Positions 1-5,291 of a stretch of DNA of 21,816 nucleotides are shown here, in pieces. The stretch is from a virus. Below the pieces are notes generated by a model. The model saw only the letters and a list, made by a program, of their open reading frames with translations, had not been told where the DNA came from and did no database searches. The position numbers and the translations under genes were made by a program. Within the stretch, counting starts at the first letter, position 1. Every line of letters begins with the position of its first letter. Location of the stretch: positions 1-21,816 of the IMG/VR virus record IMGVR_UViG_3300029258_003087. One strand, written 5' to 3'.

Positions 1-1
1 T

Positions 2-223
2 GGATCCAAGAAGGTTTTGCTACGAGGAACTTTGAGGAATGATTCATGGTCGTGGACTCTTGGCGCTGGAAGTGCAAATAGAATATATGTCAGTACGACG
101 ACGGGGCAATTGACACAGACGGATCCTACCGGAACAGGAGATGTTGTTCAGTGCGTAGGATGGGTGACAGCAACGAACGCCATCTACTTCGATCCGAACT
201 CTGTGCTGGTAGTGAGGAACTAA
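2..223 (+). CDS. C-terminal fragment of a phage fibre/decoration-like protein (partial, 5' end outside window)
   Basis: The frame is open to the left edge and ends at TAA 221-223, so only about 73 C-terminal residues are seen. A TTG at 17 lies inside the open frame and need not be the start. The tail pattern (RIYVSTTTGQLTQTDPTG, then GDVVQCVGW, then AIYFDPN, then a short hydrophobic end) is the kind of beta-rich terminus common at the ends of phage fibre and capsid-decoration proteins, where it likely forms part of a trimeric cap. This is recognition of a style, not a named family. Lying upstream of the head-tail connector genes, it is more likely a head fibre or decoration protein than a tail fibre. 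The stop overlaps the next start codon (TAATG), so the two are probably translationally coupled. Confidence 0.6.
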   Translation, partial: GSKKVLLRGTLRNDSWSWTLGAGSANRIYVSTTTGQLTQTDPTGTGDVVQCVGWVTATNAIYFDPNSVLVVRN

Positions 224-720
224 TGGCATACAAGCACAGCAATGGATTAGTATTCGGGAACTGGGATCGCTTTCACGATGGACACAAGGCGGCATTGCAG
301 AAAGCCTTCGAGTTGTGCGAAACTGTTTTGGTGGTGTATACAAAAGCGCTGTATCACGTCCAACAGTCTCAGGAGACATGGGGAATAGAAGATATTGATT
401 TCAGGAGGTCAGTGGTAGAGTCGCATATTGACGGGGTTATTTGCGCAGGAGGTCGGGTATCATACGCTGTGTATGATAATTTGTCGGACTTTCTGGCGGA
501 TGTTACTAGTCATGATTTCGACGCTGTCATTGTTAGCGATAAAGATTGTGGGAATTGTTGGGCCCGCACATATCCAGGCAAAGTTCAGGATTTGATTTCC
601 GCTGGCAAGAGCGAGCCGATATTGGAAAGTGTTGACGTCGTCTATATGGCAGATGGTCAGGCGCTTTCGTCAAGCAAATTGAGAAAGCGAGAAAAATTGG
701 GGATGCCATTGGGGATTTAA
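223..720 (+). CDS. HxGH nucleotidyltransferase, archaeal/eukaryotic-type phosphopantetheine adenylyltransferase-like
   Basis: 165 residues from ATG 223, which overlaps the previous stop (TAATG) and has GAGGA at 214-218. An open frame extends upstream to a GTG-type start at 151, but that would run through the preceding gene and is rejected. Near the N terminus is a nucleotidyltransferase signature, FGNWDRFHDGHKAAL, with the HxGH catalytic pair intact. The centre has DFDAVIVS, and the end has VDVVYMADG followed by SSSKLR, matching the (I)SSTxxR ATP-phosphate motif. Order and spacing fit the archaeal/eukaryotic-type enzyme, which joins 4'-phosphopantetheine to AMP in coenzyme A synthesis; the length also fits. 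The usual GTFD is GNWD here, a substitution at a substrate-contacting position, so another substrate (for example a nucleotide-activated sugar or alcohol, or NMN) is possible. It lies among virion genes and in AT-richer DNA than the tail genes. Family call fairly sure; substrate unsure. Confidence 0.72.
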   Translation: MAYKHSNGLVFGNWDRFHDGHKAALQKAFELCETVLVVYTKALYHVQQSQETWGIEDIDFRRSVVESHIDGVICAGGRVSYAVYDNLSDFLADVTSHDFDAVIVSDKDCGNCWARTYPGKVQDLISAGKSEPILESVDVVYMADGQALSSSKLRKREKLGMPLGI

Positions 721-724
721 TTGA

Positions 725-1363
725 ATGTCTCAATATAAACAAAACACGAGCGCCCTTGACCAAGGTCACGATATGTATGACGGCGGGAATCGTGACACGT
801 CGCAGCCGTTGACCTTTGGGTATCCGAAGGTAATTGTACCGTTTGACTATCGCATTGCATGTCGTTGGCAACCGAATCTCAGTCAGCAAAACAGGCGCGT
901 CCTTGTGAGTTCTGCATATATACGGGTGACTGCGGCAGGCGAGGGAGCTGGGGCGTATACGAGCGGCGTGCATGTTCATGATGGTTCTGCTCCGGATTTG
1001 TCGACAACTAATTTAGCTTTTGGCTATGTGGATATTGGAAACGCACAAAACTGGAGCATCAGTGCGAATTGGGCCACAAACACGGAATACACTTCTCCGG
1101 ATATGAAGCTGGCTGTGCAGGATTGGTTTGATCGTGGTGCATATGTCTCAACCGATTGGATAGGATTAATTGTAGACGGCGGGGATTCTGCTGGCGATGA
1201 GTACAAGGATGTGTACAACGCCAACCATGCGACGCTAAGTTATAGGCCGGAGTTCGAAATTAATTATGTGTTTGTGTTCATCGACGACGTATCTCCAGTC
1301 GCGTATTCTGATATAACAAGCGTGAATGGCGTTCCACGAAACGAGATAGAGCGCATACTGTAG
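725..1363 (+). CDS. DNRLRE-like beta-sandwich protein, probable virion decoration/adhesion protein
   Basis: 212 residues starting at ATG 725, five bases after the nucleotidyltransferase stop, with GGGGAT at 711-716 as SD. The C-terminal half has the run typical of DNRLRE/CBM-like beta-sandwiches: a Thr/Ser-rich strand, a helix-like MKLAVQDWFDRG ('V-x-x-W' position), then DWIGLIVDGGD, and a closing RPEFEINYVF strand where the family has 'rPyLvvty'. In bacteria such domains sit on surface and adhesion proteins. In a phage structural block the likeliest role is an outer decoration of the capsid or a fibre-associated protein, but no direct evidence fixes this. No signal peptide or membrane segment is seen. 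The fold is an inference from pattern; function is unassigned. AT-richer than the genes from 1848 on. Confidence 0.5.
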   Translation: MSQYKQNTSALDQGHDMYDGGNRDTSQPLTFGYPKVIVPFDYRIACRWQPNLSQQNRRVLVSSAYIRVTAAGEGAGAYTSGVHVHDGSAPDLSTTNLAFGYVDIGNAQNWSISANWATNTEYTSPDMKLAVQDWFDRGAYVSTDWIGLIVDGGDSAGDEYKDVYNANHATLSYRPEFEINYVFVFIDDVSPVAYSDITSVNGVPRNEIERIL

Positions 1364-1372
1364 AGAGCCGGG

Positions 1373-1401
1373 TTGAAGGCCTATTCGAGTGATGGTATCA
1401 T
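1373..1401 (+). promoter_or_regulatory. Candidate sigma70-type promoter in the 69-bp gap before the gene at 1433
   Basis: TTGAAG at 1373-1378 (four of six matches to TTGACA) is separated by exactly 17 bases from TATCAT at 1396-1401 (five of six matches to TATAAT). It lies in one of the few gaps between genes and would start transcription about 25 bases before ATG 1433. Such matches occur by chance, and the late genes may depend on a phage-specific activator, so this is only a candidate. Confidence 0.3.
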
Positions 1402-1432
1402 TGTGTCTGGTTTTAACAGAAAGGGGCAAAGC

Positions 1433-1780
1433 ATGCCAATGTTTGACGTTACACAAAAATTGTTGGATTTGTCGGGCAAGCCGCTCGTAGGTCCTCCGAA
1501 GCCGCCGCTTCCAGGTCAGCAAACCGCACCTCCTCCGGAGCAGATGACACTCCGGTCGGCGTGCGTGCAAGCGCTCACTGCGCCGAACGAAAATCAGACC
1601 GGCGACGAGAAGTTTAAAAATTTCTGTTTGGCGCAGCGCATCACGGAGCGTGACAACGTGGCACTGTCGGCCGAGGAAATCACGAATTTGAAGGCTCTCA
1701 CGGGGGCGATTTTCATCCCGATCGTTGTCGGTCGTGTTTGGGAGATGCTCGATCCGCAACCTGTGGCTGTCGAAGAATAA
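1433..1780 (+). CDS. Small phage structural-module protein of unknown function
   Basis: 115 residues from ATG 1433 with AAGGGG at 1421-1426 six bases upstream. An in-frame TTG at 1373 is an alternative but has no SD and would overlap the candidate promoter. The N terminus MFDVTQKLLDLSGKPL is followed by a Pro-rich linker (about 20-35), then a helical segment ending in FKNFCLAQRI, SAEEITNLKALTG and a hydrophobic FIPIVVGRVWEML. This layout resembles small hypothetical proteins seen in phage structural modules (a VTQ/L-D-GKPL start, then 'LAQRI ... LSAEEI ... LVG ... PLVVGQ'), but I cannot attach a proven function. Base composition changes within this gene, from AT-richer at its 5' end to GC-rich beyond about 1480. 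Confidence 0.6.
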   Translation: MPMFDVTQKLLDLSGKPLVGPPKPPLPGQQTAPPPEQMTLRSACVQALTAPNENQTGDEKFKNFCLAQRITERDNVALSAEEITNLKALTGAIFIPIVVGRVWEMLDPQPVAVEE

Positions 1781-1819
1781 CCCCCATTCGGCCCTCCGCT
1801 TGACCACCCTAAACAAGTC

Positions 1820-1847
1820 GTGTCAGAATCACCGTAGAAGGTGACAC
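1820..1847 (+). promoter_or_regulatory. Inverted repeats enclosing the Shine-Dalgarno of the connector gene
   Basis: GTGTCA (1820-1825) pairs with TGACAC (1842-1847), directly against ATG 1848. Alternatively TCACC (1829-1833) pairs with GGTGA (1840-1844) across a six-base loop. Both fold the AAGGTGA ribosome-binding site into a stem. They share TGA, so they are mutually exclusive. The 67-bp gap otherwise holds no visible gene. A TTGACC at 1800-1805 followed 18 bases later by CAGAAT (1824-1829) is a weak promoter possibility. A regulatory role is inferred from position only. Confidence 0.3.
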
Positions 1848-2867
1848 ATGAAAGTAAGCCTACAATTTCCGGTTTCCGACGTCGCGGATCGCATCGATGA
1901 CGGGTATGTCGAGCTGATAATTCAGCGCGACGACGGTGGCGGCGGTGGATTGGTAGAAATTTCACACGCTACGACGCGGCCACCGCTGCGAGATGTCGTC
2001 GAGCGGTACGTCTACCAGGATACGGTCGGAGACGAAGCGTGGGACTATCAGGCGATTCCGGTCAAAGCGGACGGCGCTGAGTACCCGACGCCGACGGCGG
2101 CCGACGTGGTCGAGTCCATGGCCTACACAACCTTACAGGCCATCAGAGACGAGGGCGTCCTCGCCGCCGACGTATCAGACGAACGGGTGGAGGAAACTAT
2201 CGAGCTGGCGAGCCAATACATCGAGGATTATACGCAGTCTTGGTTCCAGCCGAGATTCCAGAAGTTTGAGCTATCCGGCGAGGACCGACCGCGATTTTTC
2301 TTTGACATCCCAGTGATCGCCCTTCAGAAATTGACCGTCAACGACGAAGACGACAACATCGGGAACATCGAGGTCAATAATCGATACCTTAGAAACGGAT
2401 TGACCTCTCCAGACGACCGAAAAAACCCCATGATGACTTACGCTGACGGATATCTGATAGAGCCAGGCGAGCGGCTCTACACGCTTGGTGGTGGGTACTT
2501 CCCACACGACAGGCAGGAGACGAGGGTGTGGGGGATCTTCGGATACACAGAGCTTCCACGTGGCGCAGTGTGTGGCGAGACTTCGACAAAGAGTCAGGTG
2601 CCGCTCAACTACGGGACGGTTCCGAAGTTGATCGAATGGTGCGCGAGGATGATCGTCATCAATCATGTCTATCCGCTTCTGTCGGACGATTCGCTGGAAC
2701 TCATACTGAAAAACAGGATGACGCGACTCAAGACACGAGATCAAGAAGTTGAGTTCAGTGATCAGGATTCGTCAGAGGTCACCACGACGACCGGATTCAC
2801 AAATAGCACCGCAATCGATGAGGTGCTGAGTCGGTTCAAGCGACCGATGAAAATGCTCGCGGTATAA
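1848..2867 (+). CDS. Head-tail connector (adaptor) protein, gp6-like
   Basis: 339 residues from ATG 1848, preceded by AAGGTGA at 1838-1844. Residues about 15-75 form a strand-rich N-terminal unit with a five-Gly loop (GGGGG near 30-34) and a W-x-Y strand. From about 110 comes a helix (DERVEETIELASQYIEDYT) followed by WFQPRFQKFEL and FFDIPVIALQKLTVND, the helix then 'PR/beta-hairpin' pattern of HK97 gp6/SPP1 gp15-like adaptors that sit under the portal. A C-terminal helical part (VPKLIEWCARMIV...HVYPLL) follows. It is longer than the usual 100-200-residue adaptor because of its extra N-terminal domain. Being first in a run of connector and tail-completion genes fits this role. The stop overlaps the next ATG (TAATG). 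Confidence 0.65.
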   Translation: MKVSLQFPVSDVADRIDDGYVELIIQRDDGGGGGLVEISHATTRPPLRDVVERYVYQDTVGDEAWDYQAIPVKADGAEYPTPTAADVVESMAYTTLQAIRDEGVLAADVSDERVEETIELASQYIEDYTQSWFQPRFQKFELSGEDRPRFFFDIPVIALQKLTVNDEDDNIGNIEVNNRYLRNGLTSPDDRKNPMMTYADGYLIEPGERLYTLGGGYFPHDRQETRVWGIFGYTELPRGAVCGETSTKSQVPLNYGTVPKLIEWCARMIVINHVYPLLSDDSLELILKNRMTRLKTRDQEVEFSDQDSSEVTTTTGFTNSTAIDEVLSRFKRPMKMLAV

Positions 2868-3682
2868 TGGGGAGTGCTTTTACCAGACTGATAATGAAGT
2901 TTCGCGTGGTGATCTACCGGACGGACACGCTTACCACCGACAAAGCAAACATCCTCAGCACCCCAGAGACGTGGGACTTTTCGACGTTCCCAACGATTGA
3001 CCTCGAAGTCACGATAGACGCGGGGGCGCTTCAGACCATCACGATCGATTCATCCCTCTTTGACGACCCGGCAGCGGCGACGGCGGCGGAGGTCATCGAC
3101 CAGATAAACGCGGCGATCGTGGGCGGTTTCGCCATCGAGGACGCTGACCACCAAATCGTTCTTGCTACGGACACGTTGGGGAATCCCGGATCGATACTTG
3201 CGGGGGGGGCAGCCGGGGCTTTACTCGGATTTGATACTGAGGAGGTCTCAGGCGGCGCGTATGACGATGTTTGGGGCGCGCCTACGCCGACGGCCGACGG
3301 AACCCAGACGGGCGCTGACAGCCGTCGTGAGCTCGCTCCGATAACGCAACTTTGCCAACTCGACCGGCAGGAGTGGGGGAAGCGTACTTTGACGGCGGGA
3401 GGCGAGTCTGATGTATCGGACATCGTCATTGAACTCCGCAAGGATCATCTGGAGGCGGCCGGCCTGATGGGCAGCAACGGTCTTCCGTTGATTCACATTG
3501 GCGACCGCATCGATCGGATCCTACAAAGAGACGGCACGGTGGCGATGGATTTCCCGCACCCACCTGGCATGTGGGTCAATGAGGTAGAGCCGCTGGGATA
3601 CGGCTTGACATACTTCGGGACGGCCGAGATAAATCTGTTCGCGTTGCACTGCAAGAAGGACCGGGAGATCGAAACGGAATGA
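2867..3682 (+). CDS. Probable head-closure/stopper-type neck protein with inserted flagellin-IN-like domain
   Basis: 271 residues from ATG 2867 (TAATG overlap with the connector gene). An in-frame ATG at 2894 is an alternative start (MKFRVVIYRTD), but neither has a well-spaced SD; GGGGAG at 2869-2874 is too far from 2894. Residues about 44-130 are a self-contained beta unit: a D-x-G-x-x-QTITI hairpin, a helix TAAEVIDQINAAI, a strand pair HQIVLATDTLG, and a closing ALLGFDTEE. This resembles the flagellin/hook IN motif and is shared with the sheath and the 850-residue protein. The C-terminal half (about 150-271) carries ITQLCQLDRQEWG, HIGDRIDRIL and VNEVEPLGYGL and is not recognised with certainty. 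Its slot between adaptor and gpG-like gene suggests the stopper that closes the head. Function is by position. Confidence 0.5.
   Translation: MGSAFTRLIMKFRVVIYRTDTLTTDKANILSTPETWDFSTFPTIDLEVTIDAGALQTITIDSSLFDDPAAATAAEVIDQINAAIVGGFAIEDADHQIVLATDTLGNPGSILAGGAAGALLGFDTEEVSGGAYDDVWGAPTPTADGTQTGADSRRELAPITQLCQLDRQEWGKRTLTAGGESDVSDIVIELRKDHLEAAGLMGSNGLPLIHIGDRIDRILQRDGTVAMDFPHPPGMWVNEVEPLGYGLTYFGTAEINLFALHCKKDREIETE
2996..3256 (+). repeat. Flagellin-IN-like beta domain, copy in the neck protein
   Basis: Codons 44-130 of the gene at 2867. Landmarks in order are a double-strand IDLEVTI/QTITI, a helix ending in INAAI, a middle strand pair, G-N-P-G-S, and the LGFD closing motif. Comparable units are found in the genes at 5292 and 17404. 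The similarity is at protein level; I see no long identical DNA. Confidence 0.55.
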
Positions 3683-4275
3683 AGCTGGACATTGAGGACA
3701 ACAGCGCTCCGGCGCTTGCTGAGTACAAAGCCCTTGTGGCCACCGTCAACCGTGGGGTGACGACGATGTTGGCGCAGGAGGCGTTTGCTCTGTCCAACGA
3801 GATGAAAGTCGGCCTTATTGAACAGCGTCCCGGTGGTAGGCCGATCCGGAAGCTTTCCCGGACAACTATTTTGCTGCGCGGCCTTCGGACGGGTGGAAAT
3901 CCAGGGACCAAGGCACTGATCGACTCGGCTTCGATGGTCAACTCTGTTAACGCTCGCAAGGTGAGCATGTATCACTACACGGCCGGGGTTCACCGCAACG
4001 TTCGGAGCAAGGACGGCAAGAAGCTCGCGAACATCGCGGCGATCCATGAGTACGGGACGAAAAGCTACACGATCACGGTGACTGAGAAAATGCGGCGCTT
4101 TTCGTTCGTCCTGATGAAGCACGGGATCCTACATGCACCGTGGAGGGTGGGACAAACGCTCAAGCGTAGGACCGAGGCGCGCCCATGGCTGAACCCGGCG
4201 CATGAAAAGTGGGAGAAGAAGGCCGACGAGCGCTTCACGATGGGCCTTGCGGCAATTTTTGGGATAACGATGTAA
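3679..4275 (+). CDS. Virion morphogenesis / tail completion protein, Mu gpG / P2 gpS-like
   Basis: 198 residues from ATG 3679, overlapping the previous stop as ATGA. A long N-terminal helix-rich part (MLAQEAFALSNEMKVGL) leads to R-rich LSRTTILLRGLRTGG, then a 'VHRNVRS' strand and IAAIHEYGTKSYTI. The latter is the H-[EQN]-[FY]-G-T motif of phage virion-morphogenesis proteins, followed by the usual C-terminal ARPWLNPAHEKW (R-P-[FW]-L). Length fits the family (about 150-220). Proteins of this type act at the head-tail joint or tail tip to complete tails for joining. The neighbours (stopper candidate before, terminator candidate after) agree. Confidence 0.75.
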   Translation: MKLDIEDNSAPALAEYKALVATVNRGVTTMLAQEAFALSNEMKVGLIEQRPGGRPIRKLSRTTILLRGLRTGGNPGTKALIDSASMVNSVNARKVSMYHYTAGVHRNVRSKDGKKLANIAAIHEYGTKSYTITVTEKMRRFSFVLMKHGILHAPWRVGQTLKRRTEARPWLNPAHEKWEKKADERFTMGLAAIFGITM

Positions 4276-5234
4276 TGGCAGTTCCGACGATCATAAGCAT
4301 CACGCCAGAAGGGGGCCTCACACGGGGCCTTAATCTGGTGCAGATCACGGGGACCAACTTTTCGATGCCGCCGGATCCGCCACTGAACGACACGGGGCCA
4401 GCGTTTCAAAGCATCAAGGTGATGTTCGGCGCTCTTCAGTCTCCAGCCGCATACGCCATCACCACCACCCAAGCGATCGCTACAGCGCCAACCTACGAGG
4501 GCGACGCTATGGGGGAGGCGGGCGACCCGGTGGACATCACGCTCCACAACCTGGACAGCTCCGGCGCGGAGATCCCCGGCGAGGAAGTCGTCTACAGCTC
4601 GTATACCTACAACCGGCCGCTGTTCACCGACGAGCAGGTGCTTGAATATGTGGTCGGGCGCTTTATTGCGTATCTCCGGCGCCATGTCACACCGAATGTT
4701 TGGGCCACCATGGGCAGAAGTTATTCCGAGGGTGACGACCAAGTTGCCGAGCGGATCAAGCAGGCGACGAAGCCGCTCATCTGGATCAACGGCATAGATC
4801 TGGAGACGAACACCAATCTTCAAACGATGAAGAACCAGGAGATTCTTACGAGTGCCACGGAGTTCTCCGTGTATCGGCCTGGCACGGCGGTCAATGTTCT
4901 GATGTCTTCGATCCAAATATATTCCGACGAAGAGCATACACGTGAGATTATTGCACTTTCAACGGACATTCAGAACACGATAAGAGATGTTCCGCATCTG
5001 AAAAGCAACGCGCCTCCCTTTGACACGGAAGAGTCTGAATACAAATATCCCTTGTCGATCCCGGCCGACGGGATGCCAAGCTTTGACCTGGGACCGGAGA
5101 ACGACGGTCTGAAGGTGTGCACGCTTGCGGTGACGATAGAGGAAGTCGACTTGACCGATTTGGCCGGAACTCTTACTGATATTGGATGGACGGTCGAGGA
5201 GGATCCGGAAATCGATTTTTCTGCGAGCGTGTGA
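4275..5234 (+). CDS. Probable tail terminator fused to an N-terminal IPT/TIG domain
   Basis: 319 residues from ATG 4275 in a TAATG overlap. The frame is open upstream to 4209, but that would run deep into the gpG-like gene. Residues about 4-114 read as an IPT/TIG immunoglobulin-like domain: PTIISITPEGG, LVQITGTNF, VMFGALQSPA, then a closing YSSYTYNRP. From about 116, FTDEQVLEYVVGRFIAYLRR starts a second domain with VYRPGTAVNVLMSSIQIY and a late VCTLAVTIEEVDL strand, as in small alpha/beta tail-terminator proteins that cap the tube at the head-proximal end. The slot directly before the sheath gene is where contractile-tail phages often encode the terminator. The TIG part is fairly clear; the terminator role rests on position and general fold pattern. 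A TIG domain here would face outward as a collar decoration. Confidence 0.6.
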   Translation: MAVPTIISITPEGGLTRGLNLVQITGTNFSMPPDPPLNDTGPAFQSIKVMFGALQSPAAYAITTTQAIATAPTYEGDAMGEAGDPVDITLHNLDSSGAEIPGEEVVYSSYTYNRPLFTDEQVLEYVVGRFIAYLRRHVTPNVWATMGRSYSEGDDQVAERIKQATKPLIWINGIDLETNTNLQTMKNQEILTSATEFSVYRPGTAVNVLMSSIQIYSDEEHTREIIALSTDIQNTIRDVPHLKSNAPPFDTEESEYKYPLSIPADGMPSFDLGPENDGLKVCTLAVTIEEVDLTDLAGTLTDIGWTVEEDPEIDFSASV

Positions 5235-5291
5235 TGTGTTAACATCGGTGTGAAAAAAAGGTTTTTCTAAATTCTAATCGGAGGTGAGCAG
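5235..5291 (+). promoter_or_regulatory. Sheath-gene leader: two small hairpins and a strong ribosome-binding site
   Basis: This is one of the longest gaps in the tail region. It holds a five-base-pair hairpin GATGT-GTTA-ACATC (5233-5246), an A/T-only six-pair hairpin GAAAAA-AAGG-TTTTTC (5252-5267), and GGAGGTGA at 5280-5287 ending four bases before ATG 5292. The last matches eight bases of the extended anti-SD of 16S rRNA, the best in the window. High translation of the abundant sheath protein is a reasonable inference. The hairpins lack a GC-rich stem plus U-run, so a terminator is not supported. Confidence 0.5.

Noticed and set aside
151-222. Upstream start for the nucleotidyltransferase
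   Set aside because: It would overlap the preceding gene by 73 bases, while ATG 223 has a stop-start overlap and SD and begins right before the conserved strand.
4065-4937. 290-codon open frame on the minus strand
   Set aside because: Antisense of the gpG-like and terminator-like genes; low-complexity Arg/His-rich product, no recognisable motif or SD.
5252-5267. Rho-independent terminator between terminator-like and sheath genes
   Set aside because: Stem is only A/T pairs and there is no U-tract after it; a stop in the middle of the tail operon would also make little sense.
5239-5271. Promoter before the sheath gene (TTAACA as -35)
   Set aside because: At 16-18 base spacing the -10 candidates match three or fewer positions; the better TCTAAA is 21 bases away.
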